Source of the DNA: Ruminococcaceae bacterium UBA3753
GTDB lineage: Bacteria > Bacillota > Clostridia > Oscillospirales > Acutalibacteraceae
Length of the DNA: 24,920 nt
Reading direction: 5' to 3'
Assembly (NCBI GenBank): GCA_002372375.1
Contig: DFGJ01000018.1
Span: 16,109 to 41,028 of the forward strand
Of this stretch, positions 1 to 8,490 are shown piece after piece. Both the position numbers and the translations under genes were made by a program. Under the pieces are notes generated by a model. That model did no database searches. It worked only from the letters and a program-made list of their open reading frames with translations, and was not told the origin of the DNA. How positions within the stretch are numbered: the stretch's first letter is position 1; each line of letters starts with the position of its first letter.

Positions 1-35
1 GCGTGCCGAGGGTTCGAATCCTTCTACCCCTGCCA
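1..35 (+). tRNA. tRNA 3' end (partial, possibly tRNA-Trp)
   Basis: The window opens inside a tRNA. A T-arm is visible (stem GAGGG/CCTTC around loop TTCGAAT, 8-24), followed by a 7-nt acceptor strand TACCCCT, discriminator G at 32 and encoded CCA at 33-35. The anticodon lies outside the window. The implied 5' acceptor strand AGGGGTA with discriminator G resembles bacterial tRNA-Trp, so that identity is a guess. An encoded CCA is usual in Firmicutes. Confidence 0.75.
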
Positions 36-296
36 GCTTTTTTCAGCGTCAGTTGTGGTTGTCCGTGGGCTTTTTTCTTTGCGGCTTTGTTGCTGTGCTT
101 GGGAGAGAGTTTTGAACTTTTGAACTTTTGAATGTTTAGTTTTGAGTGGAGAATCTTAGTTTTACCCGCAGTTTGTTTTGCTGGTTCCTTGGTTGGTTTT
201 GTCGGTGGAGATTAACTTTTTTGATTTGTCAGTGATAATTTGAGAGATATTTTGTTTTCTGATCTATTTTACCTTGTTCTGCTGGGATTTTTTATT

Positions 297-323
297 AAGC
301 GGGGTAATGCTTTCGCCCCGTTT
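297..323 (+). terminator. Possible intrinsic terminator
   Basis: AAGCGGGG (297-304) pairs with CCCCGTTT (316-323), with one G-T pair, around an 11-nt loop. The T-rich stretch after it is weak (TTTGTACTTT). It could end the transcript of the upstream tRNA, about 260 bases away, or be an isolated hairpin. Confidence 0.4.
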
Positions 324-443
324 GTACTTTATTGTTGGGGTTGGTATAAATATTTTTTTTTCCTCTGAATTACTTCTTCGTGGTAGATTTTTTGTTGAGT
401 GGTGCGAGAGCTTTGGTTGGTAGTTTTACTTTTCTCTTTTTTG

Positions 444-452
444 TGCTACAAT
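444..452 (+). promoter_or_regulatory. Possible extended -10 promoter for tRNA-Leu
   Basis: TGCTACAAT has the TG-N-TACAAT form of an extended -10 element. It lies about 55 bases before the tRNA-Leu gene. No good -35 box is seen, which fits an extended -10 promoter, but the match could be chance in T-rich DNA. Confidence 0.4.
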
Positions 453-506
453 GCCGCTGTGTTTTTGTTTTCTTAGGTCGATACATGCTTAGGCTGCAAT
501 TTTTTT

Positions 507-595
507 GCGGATATGGCGGAATTGGTAGACGCGCAAGGTTCAGGTCCTTGTAGAGTGAGGTCTCTGTGCAGGTTCAACTCCTGTTATCCGCACCA
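507..595 (+). tRNA. tRNA-Leu (anticodon CAG)
   Basis: This is a complete class II tRNA. The acceptor strands GCGGATA (507-513) and TATCCGC (585-591) pair perfectly, with discriminator A at 592 and encoded CCA at 593-595. The anticodon stem CAAGG/CCTTG encloses loop TTCAGGT, giving anticodon CAG (541-543), which reads CTG codons. A long variable arm with an AGAG/CTCT stem and the TTCAACT T-loop are typical of tRNA-Leu. All arms are intact, so it should be functional. Confidence 0.96.
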
Positions 596-1718
596 GAGTG
601 GGGCTGTCTGAGCGAACGTATTTTGGCGGAAATGCAGCTAATTCTGTTGTAGTAGAGTCTGTCTGGTGGTTTTTTGTCTTTATTTGGTTCTGAATGTCTA
701 TTTTTTTGCTTTTTGTGTTTAGTATTTTCGCTTTTAGTGTGCTTTAGATAAGTTGGCTAAGTTATGCTGAAGAGTAATGCGAACGTTGAGTCTTTTGAGA
801 GGTGGGCGTTAACGGTTAGGTGCGGCCCCTTGTGTGTAATTTTGGGTGCAGTCACTTATGGGTTTTTATTTGTTTCCTTTTTAAATAAAAGAAGTTTATG
901 ATAAAAATATTACATGGATAACTTTCGTCTATTAGGCTATTAAAAAGTTTGACAAAGCTAATTTTCAACTAGGCAACCAGTTCGTCGGTTTGTTACTGAG
1001 GTAGGCGCTGTCTTAGGCTCTTCACTTTAGTGATCTGCTTTACGGGATGTACATTCATTACACAGGTAATAATATACATATTTTACATTTATTATTATAA
1101 AATTTCGGATATCATGTTATTTTATCAAAAGTTTTATGATATACGAGTTATCAGAAAAGTCTGTTATGATCTTCTCTTTCCTATTAAAATTTTTAATTTT
1201 AAATTTCACGGTAAAGAGGTTCGTAGTGAAAAACACATTCACACCTGCCTTATTACTGGTGTGGCGCTTTCTTGCATGTTTACGATATACCATTGATTTT
1301 GGGGTAAGCTGCCGACCATCTATCAGTTTTAAAAAGAGTAATATTGATCGATTTAATATTTGTGATGCGAAAGTATAATTTTTTTCAATATTGCGTAAAA
1401 ATTTAAATGTTTTGTGATCGGTTTACTTGGCTTAAAATTAATTTGCTTATCTTAACATTAAAGTCAAAGTTTTCTACATGATTATGTTATATTACTGGCC
1501 ATAGGGTAAGCTGTCGACCTTCCACTCATTCTGAGGCGTGCGGCGAGAAGATGTTATTCTTACCATACAAGCGGTCCATTTGATGAAAAATTAATATGTC
1601 TACTTCCTACTTTAACATCAAGGTCAATTATCTCTTTACGCATCGTTTTATATCAATTGATTCTTCTTTGCGCTATTTATTTTGTCTATTTTAAATAAAA
1701 ATACCAAAAAACAAAAAC
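596..1718. other. Long spacer without recognisable genes
   Basis: About 1.1 kb with no coding region I can support. The reading frames at 1030-1378 are short, overlap each other, lack ribosome binding sites and resemble nothing I know. A degenerate repeat is visible: GGTAAGCTG followed by CCGACC or TCGACC occurs near 1303 and 1505, and two similar AT-rich stretches begin with TAACAT near 1453 and 1613. It may be an eroded gene or repeat. EcfT, the usual partner downstream of EcfA2, is not detectable on the minus strand. Confidence 0.55.
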
Positions 1719-2630
1719 TTATAACAATTTCACGTTTTTACCATCATTGTGCCCTAAAAGCTCGTACACTTTTTCAGAGGCTTCTTTTGTGGAGAATATA
1801 TCGTTTACTTCAACGTTGTAACCTATTTTTTTTAATTGCACAAGTATGTCTGCTGGGTCCGGAAGCGGTAGTTTTAATTTTTCAAGAGTACTTAGCTTTA
1901 ACAATTCACTGGTGTTTCCAAAAAAAACTTGCTTCCCATTTCTTAAAACTAAGGCTTTGTTTGTATATTTAGCTATTTCTTTTAAATTGTGCGACACTAA
2001 AACAAAAATAGATCCCCTTGTTTTACAGTATTTTTTCATATTGCTCAGTATTATTTGACTAGAGTTATAGTCAAGACCGGCTGTGGGTTCGTCCAGTATT
2101 AAAATTTCAGGACCAATAGCGATTATTCCTGCGATTGCTACTTTTCGTTTCTCTCCACCTGATAGTTCAAATATACCTTGGTCAAGAAAGCTTTTGTCTA
2201 AACCTACAAAATTTATAGCATTAATGACACGCTTTTTTGTTTCTTCATGGCTTAACCCCATATTATATGGACCAAACGCAATGTCCTTATATACTGTTTC
2301 CAAAAACAATTGATCCTCTGGTGACTGAAAGGTAGCACTGATCTTAAATCTGTTAGACTTATCTTTTTTTAAAAATCTTGAAATCTCCATTCCTTTGACT
2401 AACACTGCACCACTTGTTGCCTTTAGTAATCCACTCATAATTCGGACTAACGTAGATTTGCCCGAACCACTTTCCCCGACCACACCTAAGAAATCGCCAG
2501 GAAAAAGCTTAAAACTTATTCCAAACAAAACGGGATTTTTGTAGTTAAAATCTGGATTATATGTGAAACTTAAATCTTCTACTTCTAGAGCTGGTGTTTT
2601 ATCTTGAGTTTTAATTTTATTCATTGGCAA
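1719..2630 (-). CDS. ecfA2: Energy-coupling factor transporter ATPase, EcfA2 type
   Basis: This is an ABC ATPase of the energy-coupling factor (ECF) vitamin/metal importers, where it pairs with EcfA1 on the membrane protein EcfT to drive exchangeable substrate-binding S components. The 303 residues include Walker A GESGSGKST (52-60), Q-loop FQSPEDQLF (101-109), signature LSGGEKR (156-162), Walker B ILILDEP (176-182), and the switch histidine in VSHN (about 214). The stretch ETVYKDIAFGPYNMGLS and the C-terminal extension PLPDPADILVQL match EcfA2 better than EcfA1. The start is TTG at 2630, with an AGGT about 7 bases upstream; ATG at 2624 is the alternative. EcfA1 and EcfT, normally adjacent, are absent on both sides, so partners must be encoded elsewhere or be lost. 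The ECF ATPase family call is secure; the A2 subtype is less so. Confidence 0.9.
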   Translation of the reverse strand: MPMNKIKTQDKTPALEVEDLSFTYNPDFNYKNPVLFGISFKLFPGDFLGVVGESGSGKSTLVRIMSGLLKATSGAVLVKGMEISRFLKKDKSNRFKISATFQSPEDQLFLETVYKDIAFGPYNMGLSHEETKKRVINAINFVGLDKSFLDQGIFELSGGEKRKVAIAGIIAIGPEILILDEPTAGLDYNSSQIILSNMKKYCKTRGSIFVLVSHNLKEIAKYTNKALVLRNGKQVFFGNTSELLKLSTLEKLKLPLPDPADILVQLKKIGYNVEVNDIFSTKEASEKVYELLGHNDGKNVKLL

Positions 2631-3738
2631 TATTATTACCTACTACGCTATTTCTTGAAAGTTTTTATTGTAGCGTGAACGAAAAATAATGGTCTAGATA
2701 TACTTATAAACAAAGTAATGCACAGTAGTACATATTTTTTTTGGAAAATATAGAGAATGAATTAAATATAAATGTTTATTGGAGCCAAGAAGCTTGCAAA
2801 TATAAGTTCGGAGTTAAATGCATCTTTACTCCTAAGTTATATTTACATTTTTTGTAATACCAGAAAGCTGGATGATTTTGTAAATTTTAGAAAAAATTGG
2901 TATTGGTAAGCAGCGTTGTTTATTCGGATCAGAAGCTATAGAAGTTTAATGATGCTTTAAAAAATATTCAAAAATTTTTTTAGAAACTAGTTTTTATTCT
3001 AAAAACAAAATTCAAGTAGACCCCATATTCATATAGTCTATATGACACAAATATAAAATAATTAGTAATTCAAATTTATGAAAATCACACTAGAGACAAT
3101 GCAAGCTACATTCGTTGGCTTATTTTATGTTGTATGAAATTATTGACTTAAGCAATAGAGTTGAAGCTAGTCATTTAATTAAGTTGCAAGATTATAATAC
3201 ATGGTGTACCTTAATACTAGTATCTAATTTTTTCTGTAATAAAACTTGAATAAAAGAAGAAATTAAATCTTGTTCAAATAATAGATTTGAGAAAAGACTG
3301 AAGTTTAAATGTTTATATAATACATGTATAGTTTAGTCTAATGTTGTTTTTGAGTAAGTTAATCTGGGGCGTTATGGCGTGCTTTGTTCTCGTTAAGATA
3401 AATTTTGGGTGGCTAGTTGTGCTTGATAATTATAGGTTTATATGAAAAAACTTTTGGGGTTATCTGATGATATGTTTATTAAAGTTTATAAGTAATACAG
3501 CAAATTCTGTAGAGTTACAATTTTATAAAAATGCTAGTGAATAGGCTCGTTTAAGGTGCTAAAGATACTTTAGCGCTATGGATTATGTGCTTATTGAACT
3601 GGTTGTAAATTTTTTATGTTTATACAGCATAAATAAATGCAGATGTTTTCTTTAGTTAAATCAAAGTGTAGGTTGAAAAAAGCTAAGATTTTATGCTATG
3701 ATAAGTGCAGTTGTTATTTTTAAAATTAGAAATTTAAC
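2631..3738. other. Long AT-rich spacer, stop-rich
   Basis: About 1.1 kb of AT-rich DNA with no sustained reading frame. I saw no remnant of ecfA1 (no Walker or signature motif on the minus strand). A strong hairpin lies at 3555-3577: GGTGCTAAAG, loop ATA, then CTTTAGCGCT, with some wobble pairs and no T-tract. A promoter for the next gene sits at 3673-3702. Confidence 0.55.
3673..3702 (+). promoter_or_regulatory. Sigma-A-type promoter of the ArAE-like gene
   Basis: TTGAAA (3673-3678) and TATGAT (3697-3702) are separated by 18 bases, close to the TTGACA/TATAAT consensus. Transcription would start near 3709 and give a leader of about 30 bases before the ATG at 3739. Confidence 0.65.
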
Positions 3739-4278
3739 ATGTTTTTTAACAAATACAAATTAGGTTTAAGAGCAATAAAAACTACTATAGCGGTAGCTTT
3801 TTGCATAATCTTGGCTTTAATTTTTAAACGAGAGGATAAATTTTATGCCAGCATAGCAGCCATAATTTGTATGTGTAAAACGAATTCAGAAACTTTAGCA
3901 GCAGGCTTGAGGAGGATTGTGGGAACAGTCATTGGTGGTGCAGTTGGATTAGCTGTTTTGCTTGTAACGCGGCTTTCGCCAAATGAAGAAATGATAAATT
4001 TATTTCTGTGCCCTTTTTGTGTAGTTTTAATAATTTATATTTGCAACGTTGCCGGTAGAAAGAGTTCTGTTGAAATTGGTACAATTGTAGCACTTGGATT
4101 GCTGATGTCTTGCCCAGAGCCTTACAGTAATACTTTTATGTATGTTGCTAATAGAGTTTTAGACACAAGTATGGGAATTTTAGTGGCGATGTTTGTAAAT
4201 AAATTTCTTTTTAAAGCACGGACTCTAAAAGACCGAAGATATGACGCGAAACTTGAGGAAAACAAAAACTGTAGTTGA
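3739..4278 (+). CDS. Aromatic acid exporter family (FUSC/ArAE_1-like) membrane protein
   Basis: This 179-residue inner-membrane protein resembles the N-terminal half of the Firmicute aromatic acid exporter family (ArAE_1, related to the FUSC superfamily). Visible features are a short basic N-terminus, a first membrane helix (about 13-30), the family-like stretch FYASIAAIICMCKTNSETLAAGLRRIVGTVIGGAVG (31-66) and further helices near 88-105, 112-124 and 135-153. It ends in a charged tail. Longer family members have a soluble C-terminal domain that is missing here, but short forms of this size exist. Transport of aromatic acids is assigned by family only; the true substrate is unknown. The start ATG has no clear ribosome binding site, although the promoter upstream is good. 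It stands alone, with empty spacers on both sides. Confidence 0.75.
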   Translation: MFFNKYKLGLRAIKTTIAVAFCIILALIFKREDKFYASIAAIICMCKTNSETLAAGLRRIVGTVIGGAVGLAVLLVTRLSPNEEMINLFLCPFCVVLIIYICNVAGRKSSVEIGTIVALGLLMSCPEPYSNTFMYVANRVLDTSMGILVAMFVNKFLFKARTLKDRRYDAKLEENKNCS

Positions 4279-5464
4279 CGTTAATTTTTTTGATTCTCTG
4301 TAGGTTAGAAATTTGAAAGTGCATATGCTATACTAAATATTCAGTGTGATGAAAAAAATGTTAACTACACGTGAAAAGTTGAGGAGAAGGTTGCAGAGCT
4401 ATCAAATTGCAGTTGAATTAATAAACTGGTATATGTGTGTTAGCTATTTTCGTTGTAATCCACTGACTTTTTGTCACATTTTATCCACAAAAGCGATCAC
4501 ATGGACGGTGTTTTACCCTTTAGTTGTATAAATATCGGTGGAAAAGCGTTTTCAATAAGAATTGAGTACGAGTGAATGAGTCTTTTAGCCACACTCGGAT
4601 AAAAAAGATGTTCCTATAGAAAATTATTATATAAGTGTACCGGAAATTATTCAAAGCGGTTGATCTGAATGGCAACGGGTTCGTCAAAGATAGATATACG
4701 TATTAGGGACATAAAATGGAAAGAATAATAAATAAAATCTAGTGACTTTTAGCATTTTTTCAGCTAATTTTAAATGTATTGAAAATATGCAGAAAAATAT
4801 ACTATAAACTAGGGCTGCTTATTTAAAAATTTTAACGGTTATCTTGATTAAAAATGATATTTTTTCTATTTTCTAAATGTTGATACGATTACTGGTTTAT
4901 TTAGCCCATATAAAGCAGAAAAATTTTTGAAATAAGGCCAAAGGATCTTTGAAATTGGCGCCTATTCAAAAGACAATATTAATTCTACAAAAAGTTTTGA
5001 TATAAAGACTTTTAAGATAGTGCCTATATCTGAGCAAATATTAGAGAGAATTTTTAAAACTGTAACATTTGTTTTAAAAATGTAGCAGTTAGTTTAAAAT
5101 ACTCAGTTGCTTGGTATGTTTTCCTTATTCAAATTTTTAACTTTTACATTTGCGTAAGGATTATGGATCACATATTACGCAATGGACAAACTGATAAGAT
5201 AGTAGATATTCAATCTATACATATGCTAAAAGACGGCAACATTATTGCCTTAGTAACTTTTAAGCGCTATAATGCCTTTGTTAAGTTTTAAAGTGAAGTC
5301 TGTAGTTCTTGTTTTTTGCTTTAAACCCTTTTTGGTGTGTTGCCTTTCTATGTTAGGTGAAAGGAAAAGGTTAGCTTTCAGTTGCTCGCCGGCGGTGGGA
5401 GGGCTTTAGTTTCAGATCATTTGTGTTATTTTATTTGATCCTTATCGAAGAAAGGAAGGTAATT
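4279..5464. other. Spacer upstream of potB, probably holding decayed coding DNA
   Basis: About 1.2 kb lies where potA would normally be, but I find none of its ATPase motifs. Short open stretches exist. One is 4349-4531 (60 codons, basic N-terminus MKKMLTTREKLRRRLQ, no ribosome binding site). Another is 5058-5291 (77 codons open, ATG only at 5163). Between them are fragments broken by stops. These look like remains of one or more genes I cannot identify. A perfect DnaA box TTATCCACA lies at 4481-4489, and a promoter candidate at 5245-5273. Confidence 0.5.
5245..5273 (+). promoter_or_regulatory. Candidate promoter for potB
   Basis: TTGCCT (5245-5250) and a consensus TATAAT (5268-5273) are separated by 17 bases. 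A transcript starting near 5280 would have a leader of about 185 bases before potB. The -35 box matches at four of six positions. Confidence 0.5.
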
Positions 5465-6271
5465 TTGGGTTCAAAAAAATATGTCTTGCCCTACCTGTGC
5501 TGGTCTTTTTTGTTTTCTATAATACCGTTTTTTCTCGTTTTTTACTACGCTATTACCGGTGAAGCGGGGGGGCTTTCGTTCGCTAATTTATTGCATTCTT
5601 TCAAATACGTGAGCGTTTTTGTGAAGTCTTTTTATATAGGTGTGGTTTCTACGTTAGTCTGCTTGGCTTTGGCTTATCCCTTGGCGTACGGAGTCTCCAG
5701 ATTTTCTAAGAAGTGGCAAACTGTGTTAAGTACCGTTTTTATTTTGCCGATATTTGTAAATGTATTGCTTAGAACGTATGCTTGGTTAACTATCTTAGAA
5801 GACAATGGTGTATTAAACCAAATGCTCACGCTGTTTCGATTACCAAGAATCTCCGTAATAAATACAGATGCTGCTATAGTTTTGGGTATGGTATATAATT
5901 TTTTGCCCTACATGATCCTGCCACTTTTGAGTAGTATATCTAGAATAGATAGCAAGGTAGTGGAGGCCGCTATAGATTTGGGTGCAAGTAGAGGTGATGT
6001 TTTTTTTAGAATAGTTTTGCCGCTTAGTGTTCCGGGAATCGTTTCTGGTCTAACTATGGTTTTTGTTCCGTCGGTTAGCACCTTCGTGGTTTCCAATTTG
6101 TTAGGAGGAGGTAAAAATCTTTTAATTGGTGATTTGATAGAAATGCAATTTTTGGGAAGCTCTTACAACCCCTCTTTTGGGTGTGCGCTCTCAATTGTTT
6201 TAACTTTATTTGTTTTTATATTTGTTTTGCTTATTAACAATGTTGGGAAAAATTCATATTCGGAAGAATAA
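5465..6271 (+). CDS. potB: Spermidine/putrescine ABC transporter permease PotB
   Basis: PotB is one of the two membrane subunits of the polyamine importer PotABCD; with PotC it forms the channel energised by PotA. The protein has about six membrane helices and the permease EAA motif EAAIDLGASRGDVFFRIVLPLSVPGI in its C-terminal half, which docks the ATPase. The stretches ILPIFVNVLLRTYAWLTILEDNGVLN and YNFLPYMILPL are characteristic of PotB. I chose TTG at 5465 as start (268 residues) because AGGAAGG lies 5 bases before it. An in-frame GTG at 5423 would add 14 residues but lacks a spaced ribosome binding site. PotB normally sits in a tight potA-potB-potC-potD operon. Here potA is absent upstream, and a foreign gene plus repeats separate potB from potC by 2.3 kb. 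Confidence 0.93.
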   Translation: MGSKKYVLPYLCWSFLFSIIPFFLVFYYAITGEAGGLSFANLLHSFKYVSVFVKSFYIGVVSTLVCLALAYPLAYGVSRFSKKWQTVLSTVFILPIFVNVLLRTYAWLTILEDNGVLNQMLTLFRLPRISVINTDAAIVLGMVYNFLPYMILPLLSSISRIDSKVVEAAIDLGASRGDVFFRIVLPLSVPGIVSGLTMVFVPSVSTFVVSNLLGGGKNLLIGDLIEMQFLGSSYNPSFGCALSIVLTLFVFIFVLLINNVGKNSYSEE

Positions 6272-6462
6272 TTCTTTAATTAGTGTTTTGTGTTAATACG
6301 AAGTCGTTATGCTTATTTTTATTTAAATATTTTTGAGTAAAAATTTTGCTTTGTTAATTTGTTCGGTTTTTTAGTTTTCTAATTTTTTGCTTTTACTTTT
6401 TTGTCTTCAGGAGTCAGTATGTGTTTATTTTAGAGCCTTTGCCGGGTAGGTTTGTTATTAAT

Positions 6463-6491
6463 TTGACATTAAACCTTAATTATGATAAAAT
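6463..6491 (+). promoter_or_regulatory. Strong promoter of the inserted coiled-coil gene
   Basis: A consensus -35 box TTGACA (6463-6468) and TAAAAT (6486-6491) are separated by the ideal 17 bases. The start ATG at 6532 follows about 35 bases after the expected transcription start, with GAGGTGA (6521-6527) as ribosome binding site. This is one of the best promoter matches in the window and suggests high constitutive expression. Confidence 0.75.
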
Positions 6492-6531
6492 AAACTGTAC
6501 AGTAATTTAATTTTATTTTAGAGGTGATTTT

Positions 6532-7557
6532 ATGTTTGTAAGAGGTTTTTGTAGTAAAACAGTTTTGATAGGATCGGCGTTAAGTGGATTGTTCGGTTCT
6601 AGTATTGTGCACGCAGACACTCCGAGCACTGTAACAAGCGAGAACAATAACGAAGCATTGAATGACTTGAATTTTGAAAGTGCTAGAAACAAAACCACGA
6701 TTGAAGGATTGGAAATGAGGATTGGAAATTTGTTAAAGATTATAAATAAATTGGATGTTGAAAAACAAAAAATGAAGCAAGAAAACGATATGTTGAAAAG
6801 ACGAGTTACTTGGAACAAATTAGATGAGGATGGATATTTAAATGAAAAAAAAGACTATGAACAAAAAATTAAAGACTTAAGTAATAAGCTAAACAGCAAG
6901 ACTTATTTTGGATTAACGTTTAATAGATTTGCTTATATTTCTGTTATATTGCTTATGTTATACTCTGCGGGAATTTACAAGCTTGCACACGAAATTATTA
7001 TGAAACAGTTAAAGACTAATTTAGAGGATAAGGATAATGAGATACTTAAATTGAGTAAAGAAGTAAAAGAGTTGACTGATAAAAATGAAAAAAATGATAC
7101 GGCGCTAAAGAAAAAAACTGAGGAGCTGGAAAAGCTTATAGAAGAAAAAAAGAAAATTGAAACTAGCATTCTGAAACTTAAAAATAGTCATGAACTTGAG
7201 ATGAAAAAACTTGATGTAGAGATGAAAAAACTTGAGGTTGAGGGTAAGCGTGAGGATGTTGAAATGCAAAAAAACATCATTGACCAAGAGACAAATAAAG
7301 TTGAGCAGGAAAAATATAAAGTAGAGAGGGAAAATGTTCAAAATAAAGGTCATTTGTATCGTGCTGGAGGTAAGTTCATTGAAAATGCTGTTGGTATAGC
7401 CAGGGATGCTGCTGGATTTAAACTTAAAGCGGCTGAGTTCAAAGAGCAGAGAAAAAATGATATGTGGAGTATAGGAATGGGTACTTTTAGATGTCTTGCT
7501 GGAGGATTACTAGGATATGTTTGTCCTCCTTTAGGTCATGTTGTAATTGGATCTTAG
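6532..7557 (+). CDS. Secreted or membrane coiled-coil protein of unknown function
   Basis: I do not recognise this 341-residue protein. It begins with a signal-peptide-like segment (about 1-28, hydrophobic core 10-25, possible cleavage after VHA). A predicted coiled coil follows (about 55-120), then a membrane helix near 132-150 (FAYISVILLMLYSAG) and a long, very Lys/Glu-rich heptad-like coiled coil (about 155-270) with repeats such as EMKKLDVEMKKLEVE. A glycine-rich hydrophobic C-terminus (318-340) ends it. The layout suggests a surface or membrane-anchored protein with a long rod domain, perhaps structural or facing a host; that is inference. It has its own strong promoter and ribosome binding site, and it lies between potB and potC, where no such gene is expected. 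Its last 57 codons are repeated twice more in the DNA after its stop codon. It could also be a highly diverged member of a lineage-specific family. Confidence 0.8.
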   Translation: MFVRGFCSKTVLIGSALSGLFGSSIVHADTPSTVTSENNNEALNDLNFESARNKTTIEGLEMRIGNLLKIINKLDVEKQKMKQENDMLKRRVTWNKLDEDGYLNEKKDYEQKIKDLSNKLNSKTYFGLTFNRFAYISVILLMLYSAGIYKLAHEIIMKQLKTNLEDKDNEILKLSKEVKELTDKNEKNDTALKKKTEELEKLIEEKKKIETSILKLKNSHELEMKKLDVEMKKLEVEGKREDVEMQKNIIDQETNKVEQEKYKVERENVQNKGHLYRAGGKFIENAVGIARDAAGFKLKAAEFKEQRKNDMWSIGMGTFRCLAGGLLGYVCPPLGHVVIGS

Positions 7558-7933
7558 CGTGCAGTTTTGCCCTGTTATGGCTGGAAATGTTGTTGGCTTT
7601 AAACTTAAAGCGGCTGAGCTTAAAGAGCAGAGAAAAAATGATATGTGGAGTATAGAAATGGGTGCTTTTAGGTGTATTGCCGTGGGAATTACTGGGCTAT
7701 TTTTGTCCTCATTTAGGTCGTGCTGTAATTGGATCTTAGCGTGCAGTTTTGCCCTGTTATAGCAAGGAATGCTGCTGGCTTTAAACTTAAAGCGGCTGAG
7801 CTCAAAGAGCAGAGAAAAAATGATAGGTGGAGTATAGGAATGGGTGATTTTAGATGTCTTGCTGGAGGATTGCTAGGCTATGTTTGTCCTCATTTAGGTC
7901 GTGCTGTAATTGGATCTTAGCGTGCAGTTTTAC
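7389..7933 (+). repeat. Three tandem copies (about 182 bp) of the coiled-coil gene's 3' end
   Basis: Three direct repeats run head to tail, about 7389-7570, 7571-7752 and 7753-7933. The shared marker GGATCTTAGCGTGCAG starts at 7549, 7731 and 7912, giving periods of 182 and 181 bases. Copy 1 is the last part of the gene above, including its TAG stop. Copies 2 and 3 still encode FKLKAAELKEQRKND-type peptide but lie after that stop and have no start codon with a ribosome binding site. Copy 2 also has a one-base insertion near 7688 that breaks the frame. They are gene-end duplications, apparently not translated. Confidence 0.9.
7571..7920 (+). pseudogene. Duplicated C-terminal fragments of the coiled-coil gene
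   Basis: Repeat copies 2 and 3 can be translated as two C-terminal fragments. The third keeps the intact ending GGLLGYVCPHLGRAVIGS and a stop at 7918-7920; the second shifts frame after FRCIAVGI. The only ATG near the start of copy 2 (7575) lacks a ribosome binding site. They are most simply untranslated remains, although deletion between repeats could swap C-terminal variants into the upstream gene. Confidence 0.6.
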
Positions 7934-7960
7934 TCGCTTTGCCCCTGCTTTTGGCATACT

Positions 7961-8003
7961 AAAAGGTCGGCCGAACATTGAATCGGTGGCCCTTTGCTTT
8001 TTA
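7961..8003 (+). terminator. Probable terminator of the coiled-coil gene
   Basis: An imperfect stem-loop (outer AAAGG/CCTTT, inner CCGA/TCGG around ACATTGAA) is followed by a T-rich run GCTTTTTAT. It lies 40 bases after the last repeat copy, a fitting place for the end of this transcript. Internal mismatches lower confidence. Confidence 0.45.
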
Positions 8004-8297
8004 TAATCTTTAGTATTCATTGCAAAGGTTATCTTTTAAGTTCGGTTCTTTTCCTTAGGTTAAGACCTTTTTATTTACTTGAGTCTTTAATACTTAAAAA
8101 CTATGTTGTGTATAAAAAATTCTTTGATGTTTTTAAGATTTTTGATGAAGTTTTTGAAAAAACTATTCGAACATTCAGAAAGGAAATAATGAGTTTAAAT
8201 TTATTCCTAGCTTTATACATGATTGACTATTTTCACGGGTTCTAATTAAAAGATAAAGTTCTTGGAGTTATAAGAAAACAAAAAAACCTTCAGGTGT

Positions 8298-8327
8298 GAG
8301 GTGGTGTTCGTGCGCTCCACCTTTTTT
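8298..8327 (+). terminator. Intrinsic terminator
   Basis: AGGTGG (8299-8304) pairs with CCACCT (8317-8322) around a 12-nt loop and runs into six T residues (8322-8327). It would isolate the inserted transcription unit from potC. Confidence 0.65.
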
Positions 8328-8461
8328 AGCATTTTTATTTTATGTGTAACTACAGTTTCCGTAGATTAATTAGGTCTTTAATTTTGTATTTTCAACTATT
8401 CTGGAGTTTCTACGTTTTTTAACCATTTCACATTCTTAACGCGGTCGTTTTCTTTAAAAAG

Positions 8462-8490
8462 TTGCTATTTTTACTACAAGTTATTATATT
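8462..8490 (+). promoter_or_regulatory. Candidate promoter for potC-potD
   Basis: TTGCTA (8462-8467) and TATATT (8485-8490) are separated by 17 bases, about 100 bases before potC. With terminators lying between, potC and potD would need such a promoter of their own. Confidence 0.4.

Larger units (their letters stand above)
36..506. other. Spacer between two tRNA genes
   Basis: This 470-base T-rich spacer has no credible reading frame. It holds a possible terminator hairpin (297-323) and a possible extended -10 promoter for the tRNA-Leu gene (444-452). A short run near 111-131 repeats TTGAACTTT-like words. I see nothing else. Confidence 0.6.

Noticed and set aside
1030..1378. Two short overlapping plus-strand reading frames
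   Set aside because: They have no ribosome binding site and no resemblance to known proteins, and they contradict each other; the base composition is that of AT-rich spacer.
4349..4531. 60-codon frame with a basic N-terminus
   Set aside because: No ribosome binding site and no recognisable domain; it may be a remnant but is not supportable as a gene.
7105..7353. Antisense frame rich in Phe/Leu inside the coiled-coil gene
   Set aside because: It is the mirror of Lys/Glu-rich codons and not an independent gene.
7994..8245. Hydrophobic frame between the coiled-coil gene and potC
   Set aside because: It starts inside a terminator-like hairpin and has no ribosome binding site; a shorter version from GTG 8108 has none either.
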